Shown here piece by piece: positions 34,454-42,844 of a stretch of DNA of 64,000 nt; the stretch's first letter is position 1, and each line of letters opens with the position of its first letter. Made by a program: the position numbers and the translations under genes. The notes below the pieces were generated by a model. That model was not told the origin of the DNA. It ran no database searches and saw only the letters and a list, made by a program, of their open reading frames with translations. The DNA is from Acidobacteriota bacterium (GTDB lineage: Bacteria > Acidobacteriota > Vicinamibacteria > Vicinamibacterales > JAKQTR01): the NCBI GenBank assembly GCA_026393755.1, contig JAPKZO010000005.1, positions 120,757 to 184,756 on the forward strand, given 5' to 3'.

Positions 34454-34609
34454 AAGTTCGATGGCCTGATGTAGATATTACATCCTTCGGCTGGAGACCG
34501 GGTAAACACGACGTGGCGCCCCCGGCGACACGCACCGAAACGGCGTGATTCCGGCCCAAATATCGCATATACTTCACGGCAGCCGTTGGCAAGCCTGTTG
34601 AAGTACTGA

Positions 34610-35578
34610 ATGAGTGTGCGACCCTTCTTTTTCGTCATTATCGGTCTGATCTTCCTGGACACGAGCCTGGCGGCTCAGGCGCCGCCACGGCAGGAGCATC
34701 CCACCTACCGCAGCGGGGTCGACATGGTTGCGATGACGGCCGTGGTGCGCGATCGATCAGGCCGGCCCGTTCAGGGCTTGTCGCGTGCCGATTTCGAGTT
34801 GTTCGATGGCGGCGAACGCCGGACGATCGTGGACTTCAGTTCCGAGCGCGCCGCCGCCAGCGTGGCCATCGTGCTCGACATCAGCGGCAGCATGGAAGTT
34901 GGATCGAAGCTGGCGCACGCCAGGGAGGCGATGGGACAGCTGGTGGGCTGGCTCGATCCGGACACCGACGAAGTCGCGATCTACACGTTTGATTCGTGCC
35001 TTCGCCAGCAGCAGCCGTTTGCGCCAGCCTCAGCCGCGGCGCTGCGGCAACTGCAGCCCCTCGACGCGTATGGCTCGACGTCACTTTACGACGTGATCGC
35101 AGAGGTCGGGCAGCGGGTGGTCGCTCAGGGACGCTCGCGCCGCGCCGTGGTGGTGGTCACTGACGGCGTCGACACCAGCAGCCGGCTGTCGGCGTCCGAG
35201 GCCTCACAGCTCGCAAGCGCGATCGACGTGCCCGTGTACGTCATCGCGGTGGTGACCCCGCTCGACGATCCGAAGGAGGTCGCGCGCGCGTCCGGCGGAA
35301 CGGCGGCGTCCGCCGAGCGGCCCCTCGAATTGTTTGCGCAACGCACCGGCGGGTTGGCGTTTACGGCCAGCGCCCCCGCCCAATCGAGCCTCGCGACGCG
35401 CCAGATTGCGGCGGAGCTTCATCAGTGGTACCAGATAGCGTTTGAACCGGGCAGCCAGGCGGGCTGGCACGCCCTGACGCTTCGGACCCGCCAGAAGGGC
35501 CTCCTCATCAGGGCCAGAAGCGGGTACGTCGCGGGCAGTTCTCCGACTGGTAAAGGTCAGAACATCAGTGAGAAATAG
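34610..35578 (+). CDS. Secreted VWA-domain protein (acidobacterial type)
   Basis: 322 residues. Signal peptide of about 22 residues, then the prefix VDMVAMTAVVRDRSGRPVQGLSRADFELFDGGE that precedes VWA domains in this family. The VWA domain (about 80-270) has the MIDAS motif VLDISGSM, Thr in DAYGSTSLYDV and Asp in VVVTDGVDTSS. A C-terminal beta region ends in GLLIRARSGYVAG. Metal-dependent adhesion or protein binding at the cell surface is expected. The OmpA-type lipoprotein starts 13 bases downstream, so they may be one envelope operon. Confidence 0.92.
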   Translation: MSVRPFFFVIIGLIFLDTSLAAQAPPRQEHPTYRSGVDMVAMTAVVRDRSGRPVQGLSRADFELFDGGERRTIVDFSSERAAASVAIVLDISGSMEVGSKLAHAREAMGQLVGWLDPDTDEVAIYTFDSCLRQQQPFAPASAAALRQLQPLDAYGSTSLYDVIAEVGQRVVAQGRSRRAVVVVTDGVDTSSRLSASEASQLASAIDVPVYVIAVVTPLDDPKEVARASGGTAASAERPLELFAQRTGGLAFTASAPAQSSLATRQIAAELHQWYQIAFEPGSQAGWHALTLRTRQKGLLIRARSGYVAGSSPTGKGQNISEK

Positions 35579-35591
35579 AGAAGGGGGTTGT

Positions 35592-36257
35592 ATGCGAACG
35601 TCGCTTGGAATCGTCGCACTGTTGACCGTGGCTATCGCCGGAGGATCGGCCTGCGCCACCAAGGGATACGTCTCATCCCGCATCGGCACGGTGAACGACA
35701 AGGTCGAAACGATGGGCAAGTCGATCGAGGCGACCCAGGAGCGCACCAAGGCCAACGAAGGCAAGATCGGCGTGGTTGACGGTAAGGCCGACGCCGCGCA
35801 GCAGGCCGCAAACCAGGCCGGCAAGGCAGCGGGCGCTGCCGACGCCAGGGCCGGGGCCGTGGATGCCAAGGCCGACGCGCTCGACCGGGCCTCGAAGCGG
35901 ATCATCTACACGCTTGTGCTGAGCTCCGAAGAGGGGAATTTCGAGTTCGGCCGGACGACACTTCCGGCCGAAGCGAAGGCGCGGATCGACGAACTGATCG
36001 CCAAGGTCAAAGCCAATCCCCAGGGCGCGTACTTCGAGATCGAAGGTTACACGGACAACGTCGGACCCAAGGACTTCAACGAGCGTCTGGGGCTGGAACG
36101 GGCTGAGGAAGTCAAGCGCTACCTGTACGCGCAGCACCAGATCCCTCTGCACCGGATCAGCGTCATCAGCTACGGCGTCGAGAAGCCGGTGGCGCCGAAT
36201 ACGACCAAGGCGGGGCGCGCGCAGAACCGCCGCGTCGTCATCAGGGTCGTCGCGTAG
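35592..36257 (+). CDS. OmpA-family lipoprotein
   Basis: 221 residues from ATG 35592, with GAAGGGGG upstream. A signal with GGSAC near residue 19 suggests lipidation, though the -3 residue is not ideal. Residues 30-105 are a long Ala/Lys/Asp helical stretch (DAAQQAANQAGKAAGAADARA), probably a coiled coil like Lpp. Residues 115-221 are an OmpA C-terminal peptidoglycan-binding domain with YFEIEGYTDNVG, NERLGLERAEEVKRYL and the Arg of NRRVVIRV. It should anchor the outer membrane to the cell wall. Confidence 0.92.
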   Translation: MRTSLGIVALLTVAIAGGSACATKGYVSSRIGTVNDKVETMGKSIEATQERTKANEGKIGVVDGKADAAQQAANQAGKAAGAADARAGAVDAKADALDRASKRIIYTLVLSSEEGNFEFGRTTLPAEAKARIDELIAKVKANPQGAYFEIEGYTDNVGPKDFNERLGLERAEEVKRYLYAQHQIPLHRISVISYGVEKPVAPNTTKAGRAQNRRVVIRVVA

Positions 36258-36272
36258 CGCCCTGGCGAGCGC

Positions 36273-36581
36273 ATGTCTATCCCGACCGCATCAGGCAGCG
36301 CGGACGCACCTGGTGCGGCCGGGGCTCACCCTCGTTCCTCCTGTTACACCTATATCCTCCGCTGCGCGGACGGCACGTTGTACACGGGATTCACCACTGA
36401 CGTCGGCGCCCGCGAACGCGCGCACAACGAGGGCCGCGGCGCGAAGTACACCGCAGGACGCGGCCCGGTGCGCGTCGTCTACGTCGAGGCCCACGAGTCC
36501 CGCTCGGCCGCCCAGAAACGCGAGGCTCAGATCAAGAGCTGGACCCGCGCACAGAAGGACGCGCTGATCGGTCGACGATGA
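36273..36581 (+). CDS. GIY-YIG endonuclease-fold protein (UPF0213/YhbQ-like)
   Basis: 102 residues. Core YTYILRCADGTLYTGFTTDVGARERAHNEGRGAKYT contains the GIY-YIG equivalents Y-x-YIL and YTG, catalytic Arg (ARERAHN) and Tyr/Lys of AKYTAGRGPV, then KREAQIKSWTR. These small stand-alone proteins are thought to act on nucleic acid; the biochemical role is poorly known. Twenty extra N-terminal residues are low-complexity, so the true start may be later. The stop overlaps the ATG of the acyl-AMP ligase. Confidence 0.88.
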   Translation: MSIPTASGSADAPGAAGAHPRSSCYTYILRCADGTLYTGFTTDVGARERAHNEGRGAKYTAGRGPVRVVYVEAHESRSAAQKREAQIKSWTRAQKDALIGRR

Positions 36582-38161
36582 CACACGCCACAATCATCGA
36601 AGCGCTCGCCGCTCGTGCGACCGACTGCCCCGACAAGACGGCCTTCGTCATTGAGGGCGAGGCCCTCACCTATCGTCAACTGCATGAAGATGCGGAGTGG
36701 CTGGCCTGTCGACTGGCGGCGGCGGGTCTCGCGCCTGGGGGCCGTTGCGTGATCGTGCTGCCAACGAGCCTCGACTTCGTCCGCACGGTGTACGCAGCGC
36801 AGATGATCGGGGCGATCCCGGTGGCCATCGATCCGGGCCTCACCCGCGCCGCGCAGGATCTTCGTTGCCGCATCGCCACCCCGTCGGTCGTGATGACGAC
36901 CGACGAACGCGCGAAGCAATGGCAGCACGACATCGGCGGAACTGGCGGAACTGGAGGAACTGGCGGGCCAATCGTGCTGGCGCGCTCAGCGCTCCAATCG
37001 ATTGGTCCCGCCGACCGATCGGTCCTGGCCACACCCGAACCCGGCGACATAGCGTACCTCCAGTTCACGTCCGGCACGTCCGGGGATCCGCGCGCCTGTG
37101 CGGTGTCGCATCGGGCGCTGACATGCGCGCTGGCGGCCATGCAGGAGCGCTACGAATTGACGCCGCGGGACGTGCTGGCGAACTGGCTGCCGCTGCACAA
37201 CAGTTCCGGGCTCGTGCGCCACCTGTTCGGGACGGTCGGCCACGGATGCCCATCGTTTCTCATCAGGCCGTCGGCGACGGGCCTCGGGCGATGGCTGCAC
37301 TTGATTTCCGACGTGCGGGCCACGATGACGACGTCACCAGATTTCGCGTACCGGCTGGCGGCGCGGATCGTCTCGCCGTCAGACGTGGATCTGCGCTCAC
37401 TCCGGATTGCCACCAACGGCAGCGAGGCCATACGGGCCAGCACCATCACGGCGTTCGAGGAGCGCTTCGGCCTCACGCGCATCGTGCAGCCGGCCTACGG
37501 CCTCACCGAGGGCACGCTCGCGGTCTCCAGTTGCTCGCCCGGTGATCCCTTGCGGGTTGATGAGGCCGGCAATGTGTCGTGCGGCCGATCACTGTCGGGC
37601 GTCGACATCCGCACGGTGGACGAGGCGGGTACGCCGTGCCAGCCTGGTGTCGAGGGCGAGATCCAGATCCGGGGCGACCTTCTGTTCTCTGGCTACTACG
37701 GAGACGAGGCCTGCACGCGAGCCGTGCTTCGCGATGGATGGCTTCAACCGGGCGATCGCGCCATGATTGACGGTGACGGGCACGTGTTTCTCCGGTCGCG
37801 CACGAGGGCGATGATCAAGCGCGGCGGCGTTGGAATCTCTCCGAGGGAAATCGAAGAACCCGTCGAGCGCATCGCCGGGGTGCAAGGCGCGGCCGCGATC
37901 GGGATCACCCGATCGGGAGGTGCCACCGAAGACCTTGTGGTCGTCGTCGAAATGCTGGAAGCAGAGCGTGGCCGTGCGGCGCACCTGGCGCTGGACGTCC
38001 AGCGAGTCGCCGCTGCCGCCGTCGGCGTGATGCCGTCTTCGGTTCTGATTGTTCCCCGGTCGGCCATTCCCCGGACGGCGGGAGGCAAACTGCGCCACGC
38101 GGAGCTACGAAAGGCTGTCGGCAACCCCGACTTTCTGCGCGGGGCGTACTTCGTGTCCTAG
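36578..38161 (+). CDS. Acyl-AMP ligase (AMP-dependent synthetase, fatty-acyl-AMP ligase-like)
   Basis: 527 residues. ANL-family signatures: LQFTSGTSGDPRACAVSH (P-loop), YGLTEGTLAVSSCSPGD (A5), GYYGDEACTRAVLRDGWLQPGDRAMI and the A8 hinge RAMIKRGGVGISPREIEEP; a C-terminal lysine follows in TAGGKLRHAE. The AYGLTE core and short C-terminal domain fit acyl-AMP ligases that load a carrier protein. Residues 120-130 contain a GGTGGTGGTGG run encoded by near-perfect 9 bp repeats. Its 3' end overlaps the convergent acyltransferase gene by 57 bases, and a carrier protein lies beyond it, suggesting one pathway. Confidence 0.9.
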   Translation: MTHATIIEALAARATDCPDKTAFVIEGEALTYRQLHEDAEWLACRLAAAGLAPGGRCVIVLPTSLDFVRTVYAAQMIGAIPVAIDPGLTRAAQDLRCRIATPSVVMTTDERAKQWQHDIGGTGGTGGTGGPIVLARSALQSIGPADRSVLATPEPGDIAYLQFTSGTSGDPRACAVSHRALTCALAAMQERYELTPRDVLANWLPLHNSSGLVRHLFGTVGHGCPSFLIRPSATGLGRWLHLISDVRATMTTSPDFAYRLAARIVSPSDVDLRSLRIATNGSEAIRASTITAFEERFGLTRIVQPAYGLTEGTLAVSSCSPGDPLRVDEAGNVSCGRSLSGVDIRTVDEAGTPCQPGVEGEIQIRGDLLFSGYYGDEACTRAVLRDGWLQPGDRAMIDGDGHVFLRSRTRAMIKRGGVGISPREIEEPVERIAGVQGAAAIGITRSGGATEDLVVVVEMLEAERGRAAHLALDVQRVAAAAVGVMPSSVLIVPRSAIPRTAGGKLRHAELRKAVGNPDFLRGAYFVS

Positions 38162-39070
38162 TGGCCTGTCGTGCAGGATCGGCGCGCCGAGCAGATTGCG
38201 CAGCGTGTACGGCCAGATGTCCTCCGGGTGCGCCAGCAGATGCTGCTCGAACCAGCCCGCCGCCGCCGCCGCCAGCGCTCGATCGCACTCGGTTCCCGCC
38301 GCGAGTGGCGCGTGGACAAGCGGCTCTCCGGCCCGCACCGCAATGTGGCCGTCTGACGTCCATCGGGCCACGACGGGAATCACCGGCACGCCCGTGATAC
38401 GTGCGATCGCCATCGGTCCGCGCCGTAGCAGGATTTGTCGGCCGAGGCAGGCGACGGGCTCGCAGCTTGCGCCTCCCGGGCCGTCTGCGGTCACCGACAC
38501 GATTCCTCCCGCCTGCACGGTGTCGATCGCCTGCTTCAACGCCTGCGCGCGGCTGTTGGCGTCATCAATGGGCGAGATGCGCAGGCTCGCGACCGGCACG
38601 CCCCATCTTGTGGCGGCCGCAGCCACCCCGAATTGCGCACCGATATGAAACGTCAGGAGAATCAGGCCGCTGGTGCGTTCGGCGATCACCCGCGGCGGTG
38701 CTCCGGCGCATTCGGCCCGGACCAGGCGCGCCAGCCGTGTCAGGCCGTTCGACTCATACAACGCGATGGCTGCCCGATTCCTGAAACGCAGTGCCGCACT
38801 CGCCCGGGCGACTCGCACCGCCTCGCGCGAGGAGAGACCCGGAAACAGGGCTGACACGTCGTGACGCGTCGGCGGCTGGCATCCGCAGGCGTGCAGAGCG
38901 CAGCCAATCCAACCGAGTGGGCAAACGCCCGCTGCGAAACCTCGCCCGATCAGCGCCCTCGCCGCGCGGTCGTACACGACCCGGGACCCGCGTTGCCATC
39001 GGGATTCTCTGGCATACCAACGGTCGTCGTGCGCGGTGCTGACAAGAGGGTTGGCCGTCTGCCTGTCCAT
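38105..39070 (-). CDS. LpxL/HtrB-like lipid acyltransferase
   Basis: 321 residues. The acyltransferase core contains LILLTFHIGAQFGVAAAATRWGVPVASLR and ARITGVPVIPVVARWTSDGHI (quoted in part), a VTADGPGG segment and a C-terminal EDIWPYTLRNLLG, as in the LpxL/HtrB family that transfers fatty acyl groups to lipid A or ornithine-type lipids. The usual HxxxxE/D acid is not seen after the histidine of TFHIGAQFG. The N-terminal region lacks an obvious single transmembrane anchor but has hydrophobic patches. Its start lies four bases after the carrier-protein stop, so the two are tightly coupled. Confidence 0.8.
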   Translation of the reverse strand: MDRQTANPLVSTAHDDRWYARESRWQRGSRVVYDRAARALIGRGFAAGVCPLGWIGCALHACGCQPPTRHDVSALFPGLSSREAVRVARASAALRFRNRAAIALYESNGLTRLARLVRAECAGAPPRVIAERTSGLILLTFHIGAQFGVAAAATRWGVPVASLRISPIDDANSRAQALKQAIDTVQAGGIVSVTADGPGGASCEPVACLGRQILLRRGPMAIARITGVPVIPVVARWTSDGHIAVRAGEPLVHAPLAAGTECDRALAAAAAGWFEQHLLAHPEDIWPYTLRNLLGAPILHDRPLGHEVRPAQKVGVADSLS

Positions 39071-39074
39071 CTGG

Positions 39075-39338
39075 TCAGGTGGCGGACTGCGTGGCGTGAT
39101 CGATCAGCCGGCGGAGCGTGAGCGGACCCTCATCGAACAGGGCCGGCGGAAACGGGATGCCAACCGCGGACTGGCACGCGATGAGCAACTCGACGATCGC
39201 AATCGAATCCAGATCGAGACCGCCGGCTCCCAGAATAAGGTCGACAGGAAGTTCACGATCGCGCCAGACGAGCGGCGCCCTTTCGCGAAACGCCCGCAGA
39301 ACAGCGTCGGCCGCGGCAGCCGGTGATAACGAGCTCAT
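39075..39338 (-). CDS. Acyl carrier protein
   Basis: 87 residues, four-helix carrier fold. The phosphopantetheine serine lies in GGLDLDSIAIVELLIAC (D-S-I in place of the common D-S-L). It is upstream of and only four bases from the LpxL-like acyltransferase; the acyl-AMP ligase on the opposite strand converges on the pair. Together they could activate a fatty acid, hold it on the carrier and transfer it to a lipid. A dedicated, non-fatty-acid-synthase ACP is inferred because no fab genes are adjacent. On the minus strand TAGAAT sits about 12 bases before the ATG, hinting at a very short leader. Confidence 0.85.
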   Translation of the reverse strand: MSSLSPAAAADAVLRAFRERAPLVWRDRELPVDLILGAGGLDLDSIAIVELLIACQSAVGIPFPPALFDEGPLTLRRLIDHATQSAT

Positions 39339-39486
39339 TCGATAATTCTACAGCGAAACGTCAGCGGCCATCCGGCCGGTGAACGAGCGCCGTGGACGGA
39401 ATGCCAGCGGCGAAACGTACCTGGGGTAACATACGAAGACGCGCGATTGGACTCTCGTCGGTATCCATGAGTTTACGGAGGCGAGC

Positions 39487-40581
39487 ATGATGGCACCCTG
39501 GCGGCCGCTGGCGTTTGCGGCTGCGCTCAATCTGACCCTGGTTGTCGGCGTCACGACGGCCCAGACCGTGATGGTGACGAAGGCGCCGCGAGGGGCAACC
39601 ATTGAGCTCGCGCTGAATGCAGCCACGATTGGAACCGCCACGGCCGACAACACCGGCAAAGCCACGCTGCTCGTGAACCTGTCTTCCCGCGGGGGCCGGA
39701 CCGAGGCCGATGTCCAGATCTTCGTCGATGTGTGCGGCACGCTTCGGCGAGTGCTGCTGGTCGAACCCGGACTGCAGCCGGAACTGCCACAGATCGGATG
39801 CGCGCGGCGCGAATTGCCAGGTGTCTTCCTGATGCGCCAGGCCACGACGATGGTCGTCGAGGTCACAGCGTCGGCGCCAGCCGTGTGGTTGAGACAGGGG
39901 CCCGTGCCGACAGAATGGCTCGGCGAGGAATCAGGAAGCATCAGTTCCAAGCGGGGGGGGCGGAGACCGTCACCGACGGGTCTGATCCTCTTCGCGGGGG
40001 GCGGCCTGGCCACGTACCGTGATGCGACGGCCGTCGCGTGCGGGGACGTCACCGACTGCACGGGCAAGGACACCAGACTCACCTATGCCGCGGGGGTAAC
40101 CGTGTGGGTCACCCAGTTCCTGGGGGCTGAGGCGAGTTACGCGAAGCCCGCCGACGTCAGCATCAGGGGCACCGGTCAGTCCTTCAACTTCAAGTCTTCG
40201 CTCAACACCACCCTGTTTACCGCGAAAGGCAAGGTCGCGCTCCCGCTCGGGGTGGTCCGGCTGTACCTGCAGGTCGGGGCGGATTACCACCGCGCCACGT
40301 CTACGACTGTCCAGACCCACGACGACTGGACCTATACCGACGCGGATGGCGTCGTGCAGACCTTCACCGGCGGCACCCAGTCATTTACCCTGCGGACGGC
40401 TGGATGGGGCCTGCTGTATGGCGGTGGCATCGAAGTCTGGGCGGCGCCCAAGATCGGGCTCTTTGCGGAAGTGGAGCGTGCCACTCTGAAGGGGGCATCG
40501 CGGGACGGCGACGAAGGCCGGATGAATGACGCGCTGACCGCTTATCGCATCGGGATCAGATTCCGCCCGTTCGGGAAGTAG
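39487..40581 (+). CDS. Secreted protein with C-terminal outer-membrane beta-barrel
   Basis: 364 residues; GGAGGCG precedes the ATG. Signal peptide ends near residue 26 (TTAQ). Residues 27-140 form an Ig-like or carboxypeptidase-regulatory-like domain (MVTKAPRGATIELALNAATIGTATADNTGKATLLVNLSS, in part). Residues 165-364 are a small beta-barrel with alternating strands (LTYAAGVTVWVTQFLGAEASYAK, KVALPLGVVRLYLQVGADYH) and a final strand YRIGIRFRPFGK. A run of eight G residues at 39953-39960 lies inside the coding sequence. Function unknown; probably an 8-stranded OMP. Confidence 0.8.
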   Translation: MMAPWRPLAFAAALNLTLVVGVTTAQTVMVTKAPRGATIELALNAATIGTATADNTGKATLLVNLSSRGGRTEADVQIFVDVCGTLRRVLLVEPGLQPELPQIGCARRELPGVFLMRQATTMVVEVTASAPAVWLRQGPVPTEWLGEESGSISSKRGGRRPSPTGLILFAGGGLATYRDATAVACGDVTDCTGKDTRLTYAAGVTVWVTQFLGAEASYAKPADVSIRGTGQSFNFKSSLNTTLFTAKGKVALPLGVVRLYLQVGADYHRATSTTVQTHDDWTYTDADGVVQTFTGGTQSFTLRTAGWGLLYGGGIEVWAAPKIGLFAEVERATLKGASRDGDEGRMNDALTAYRIGIRFRPFGK

Positions 40582-40658
40582 CGCCCACACCCGCCGGTGA
40601 GAGCCAGCGAACCCTATGCGCCGGGGACCGCGAGATCCCCAAACAGACCCGCGAACCG

Positions 40659-41399
40659 CTACTGCACCGTCAGCGTGGCGGCGTTCGAGGTCACCGTGCC
40701 CATGACGTTCGTGAACACGGCGTGATACATCGCGCCGTCAAGCGCGGTCGTCACTCCGGCCACCGTCAGTGTGGTGGTCGTCGCTCCGTCATACGGCGCC
40801 GCGTTCGCAATGTTCGTCCAGGTCGAACCACCATCGCGGCTCACCTGCCACTGCACCAATGGGAGCGGCGTCCCGCTGGCCGACGCCGTGAAGGTCGCGG
40901 TTCGCCCTGCCGTCACGATCTGATCCGACGGCTGCGTCGCGACCGTCGGCGTCACATTCACCGTCAGCAGTTCAATCTCGAACACCAGCGTCGTATTGGG
41001 CGGGATTGACTGGTAGCGAATGTTCCCGTAGCCGAGCGAAGACGGGATGACCAGCCGGCGCAGCCCGCCTTCTTTCATGCCGACCACGCCCTGGTCCCAG
41101 CCGGCGATCACGGTGCCGGCGCCAAGCGTAAACGTGAACCCTGTTCCGCCCACCGATGAATCGAACGGCACGCCCTTCTGGTTCGGTTTCGACGCGTCGT
41201 AGAACCAGCCGGTGTACTGCACCGTGACCGAGCTGCCATTGACGGCTTCGGCGCCGGTCCCCACCCGCAGGTCGGTCTGACTGTACACAGCGGCGCTTGA
41301 CGGTGCAGTCGGCGAACCATTGCAGCCGGTGACCGCCCAGGCACAAAGACTGATCGCGGCCAACGCCGCCGCCGACTGAAAGATGCGCGCCAGTTTCAC
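40659..41399 (-). CDS. FKBP-type peptidyl-prolyl isomerase lipoprotein with C-terminal Ig-like domain
   Basis: 246 residues from GTG 41399, with GGAG five bases upstream; an ATG 30 bases earlier lacks a site. Lipobox AVTGC follows a hydrophobic segment, so it is probably lipid-anchored. FKBP core (about 40-150): TVQYTGWFYD, FDSSVGGTGFTFTLGAGTVIAGWDQGVVGMKEGGLRRLVIPSSLGYG (in part) and PPNTTLVFEIELL. Residues 155-246 are an Ig-like domain (VATQPSDQIVTAGRTATFTASA, ALDGAMYHAVFTN). It should assist folding of exported proteins; the added Ig domain may bind substrate or cell wall. Confidence 0.9.
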   Translation of the reverse strand: MKLARIFQSAAALAAISLCAWAVTGCNGSPTAPSSAAVYSQTDLRVGTGAEAVNGSSVTVQYTGWFYDASKPNQKGVPFDSSVGGTGFTFTLGAGTVIAGWDQGVVGMKEGGLRRLVIPSSLGYGNIRYQSIPPNTTLVFEIELLTVNVTPTVATQPSDQIVTAGRTATFTASASGTPLPLVQWQVSRDGGSTWTNIANAAPYDGATTTTLTVAGVTTALDGAMYHAVFTNVMGTVTSNAATLTVQ

Positions 41400-41537
41400 G
41401 GAATCTCCAAGGAAAACTGCAGACAGCACTGCAGCTGATTATGGCACGAAACGGCGGACTCATGCGTGGGCGCCACTGCCCGGCACAGACCTTGAGTATC
41501 CTTTACACGGATTCTGTTCACGGCGTAGGATGCGGCC

Positions 41538-42611
41538 ATGCCAACTCGCCGTGAACTCCTGACATCGACGACCATCGCCCTGGCCGGCTCGTTGCTGGCC
41601 GGCACACGACCGGCAGCAGCGGCGCCCCCGATTCGCCAGCGCGCTCCTTCGTCGCCCCCGCCCGCCATCGTCAAGCCGCCGCGGCTGAAGACCGGCGATA
41701 CCGTCGGTCTGGTGATCCCGTCGAGCGCGCAGTGGGATCCGGTCGCCGTCGATATTCTGCTGGAATCGCTGACCGCGCTCGGGCTCAAGGGCAAGCTCGG
41801 CCAGCACGTCTTCGATCGCCGCGGCTACTTCGGCGGCCGGGACGAGGACCGGGCCGCTGATCTGAATGCGATGTTCGCCGACCCGTCGGTCAACGCGATT
41901 CACTGCATTCGCGGCGGATGGGGCGCGGCGCGCCTGCTACCGCTGCTGGACTGGGCCGCGATCGCGAAGTCGCCAAAGATCCTCATCGGCTACAGCGACA
42001 TCACGGCGTTACTGCTCGCCGCCCACGCCAGGACCGGACTGGTCACCTTTCACGGCCCGCTCGGGTCGTCGACGTGGAACGCGTTCAACCTCGACTGGAT
42101 GAAGCGGGTGCTGTGGAACGGCGAGGCGGCCGTTTTCGCCAACCTCAAAGAGGCCAACGACACGTTGGTGCCGGTGAAGAACCGCACGCGCACGATTACG
42201 GGCGGCAAGGCCAGGGGCAAGTTGCTGGGCGGCAACCTGACGGTGTTCACGACGATTATCGGTTCGGGCTATCTTCCGGACTTCCGCGACAGCATCCTCT
42301 TTGTGGAGGACGTCGAGGAGGAGCCCTACAGCCTCGATCGTATGTTCACGCAGCTCAAGCTGGCGGGCATTCTGGGCCAGGTCAGAGGCGTGGTCTGGGG
42401 CACCTGTGACAAGTGCACACCGAGCGCGGGATTCGGGTCGCTGACGATACCCGATGTGCTCGACGACCATGTCAAGCCGCTCGGCGTTCCGGCGTACTCG
42501 GGCGCCATGATCGGCCACGTCGATCGCCAGTTCACGCTGCCGATTGGCGTCCAGGTGGAACTCGACGCCGATGCCGGCACGATCACGATGCTCGAAAGCG
42601 CGGTCACATGA
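41538..42611 (+). CDS. LD-carboxypeptidase (family S66), exported
   Basis: 357 residues. The N-terminus MPTRRELLTSTTIALAGSLLAGTRPAAA has a twin-arginine-like TRRELL followed by a hydrophobic stretch, so Tat export is possible. S66 core: VGLVIPSSA, HCIRGGWGAARLLP, catalytic Ser153 in GYSDITALL, acidic residues in FVEDVEEEPYSLDRM and His in GHVDRQFTLPIG. The family cleaves the L,D bond in murein tetrapeptides during peptidoglycan recycling, usually in the cytoplasm; the export signal implies periplasmic action here. Confidence 0.92.
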   Translation: MPTRRELLTSTTIALAGSLLAGTRPAAAAPPIRQRAPSSPPPAIVKPPRLKTGDTVGLVIPSSAQWDPVAVDILLESLTALGLKGKLGQHVFDRRGYFGGRDEDRAADLNAMFADPSVNAIHCIRGGWGAARLLPLLDWAAIAKSPKILIGYSDITALLLAAHARTGLVTFHGPLGSSTWNAFNLDWMKRVLWNGEAAVFANLKEANDTLVPVKNRTRTITGGKARGKLLGGNLTVFTTIIGSGYLPDFRDSILFVEDVEEEPYSLDRMFTQLKLAGILGQVRGVVWGTCDKCTPSAGFGSLTIPDVLDDHVKPLGVPAYSGAMIGHVDRQFTLPIGVQVELDADAGTITMLESAVT

Positions 42612-42717
42612 TGCCCCGAGTCAAGAGTTTCGGGATGCTGGCCAGGGGAGATCATCCCGCGACGATTCACTCACAGAACGGGCGTTCGGTCCTCCCGGGT
42701 CAGATTGAAGAATGTGA

Positions 42718-42746
42718 TTGACGGTCCTCCGGTAGGGACGTAGACT
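42718..42746 (+). promoter_or_regulatory. Probable sigma70-type promoter of the TonB-dependent receptor
   Basis: TTGACG and TAGACT are separated by exactly 17 bases. The predicted start would be near 42753, about 90 bases upstream of the receptor ATG, leaving a leader in which no riboswitch fold was recognised. Confidence 0.45.
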
Positions 42747-42844
42747 CCCGCGTATATCTTTCTCAATCGCCGGCTCCCAACCAGCGGCGGCAGCGCTATA
42801 GGGACGCACGGCTCGTTCGTACCTCTGTGGGGGAGGGTGCAGAC

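Noticed and set aside
34586..34602. TTGGCAAG...TTGA upstream of the 34610 gene as a sigma54 promoter
   Set aside because: The -12 C is replaced, and the start site would fall on the start codon.
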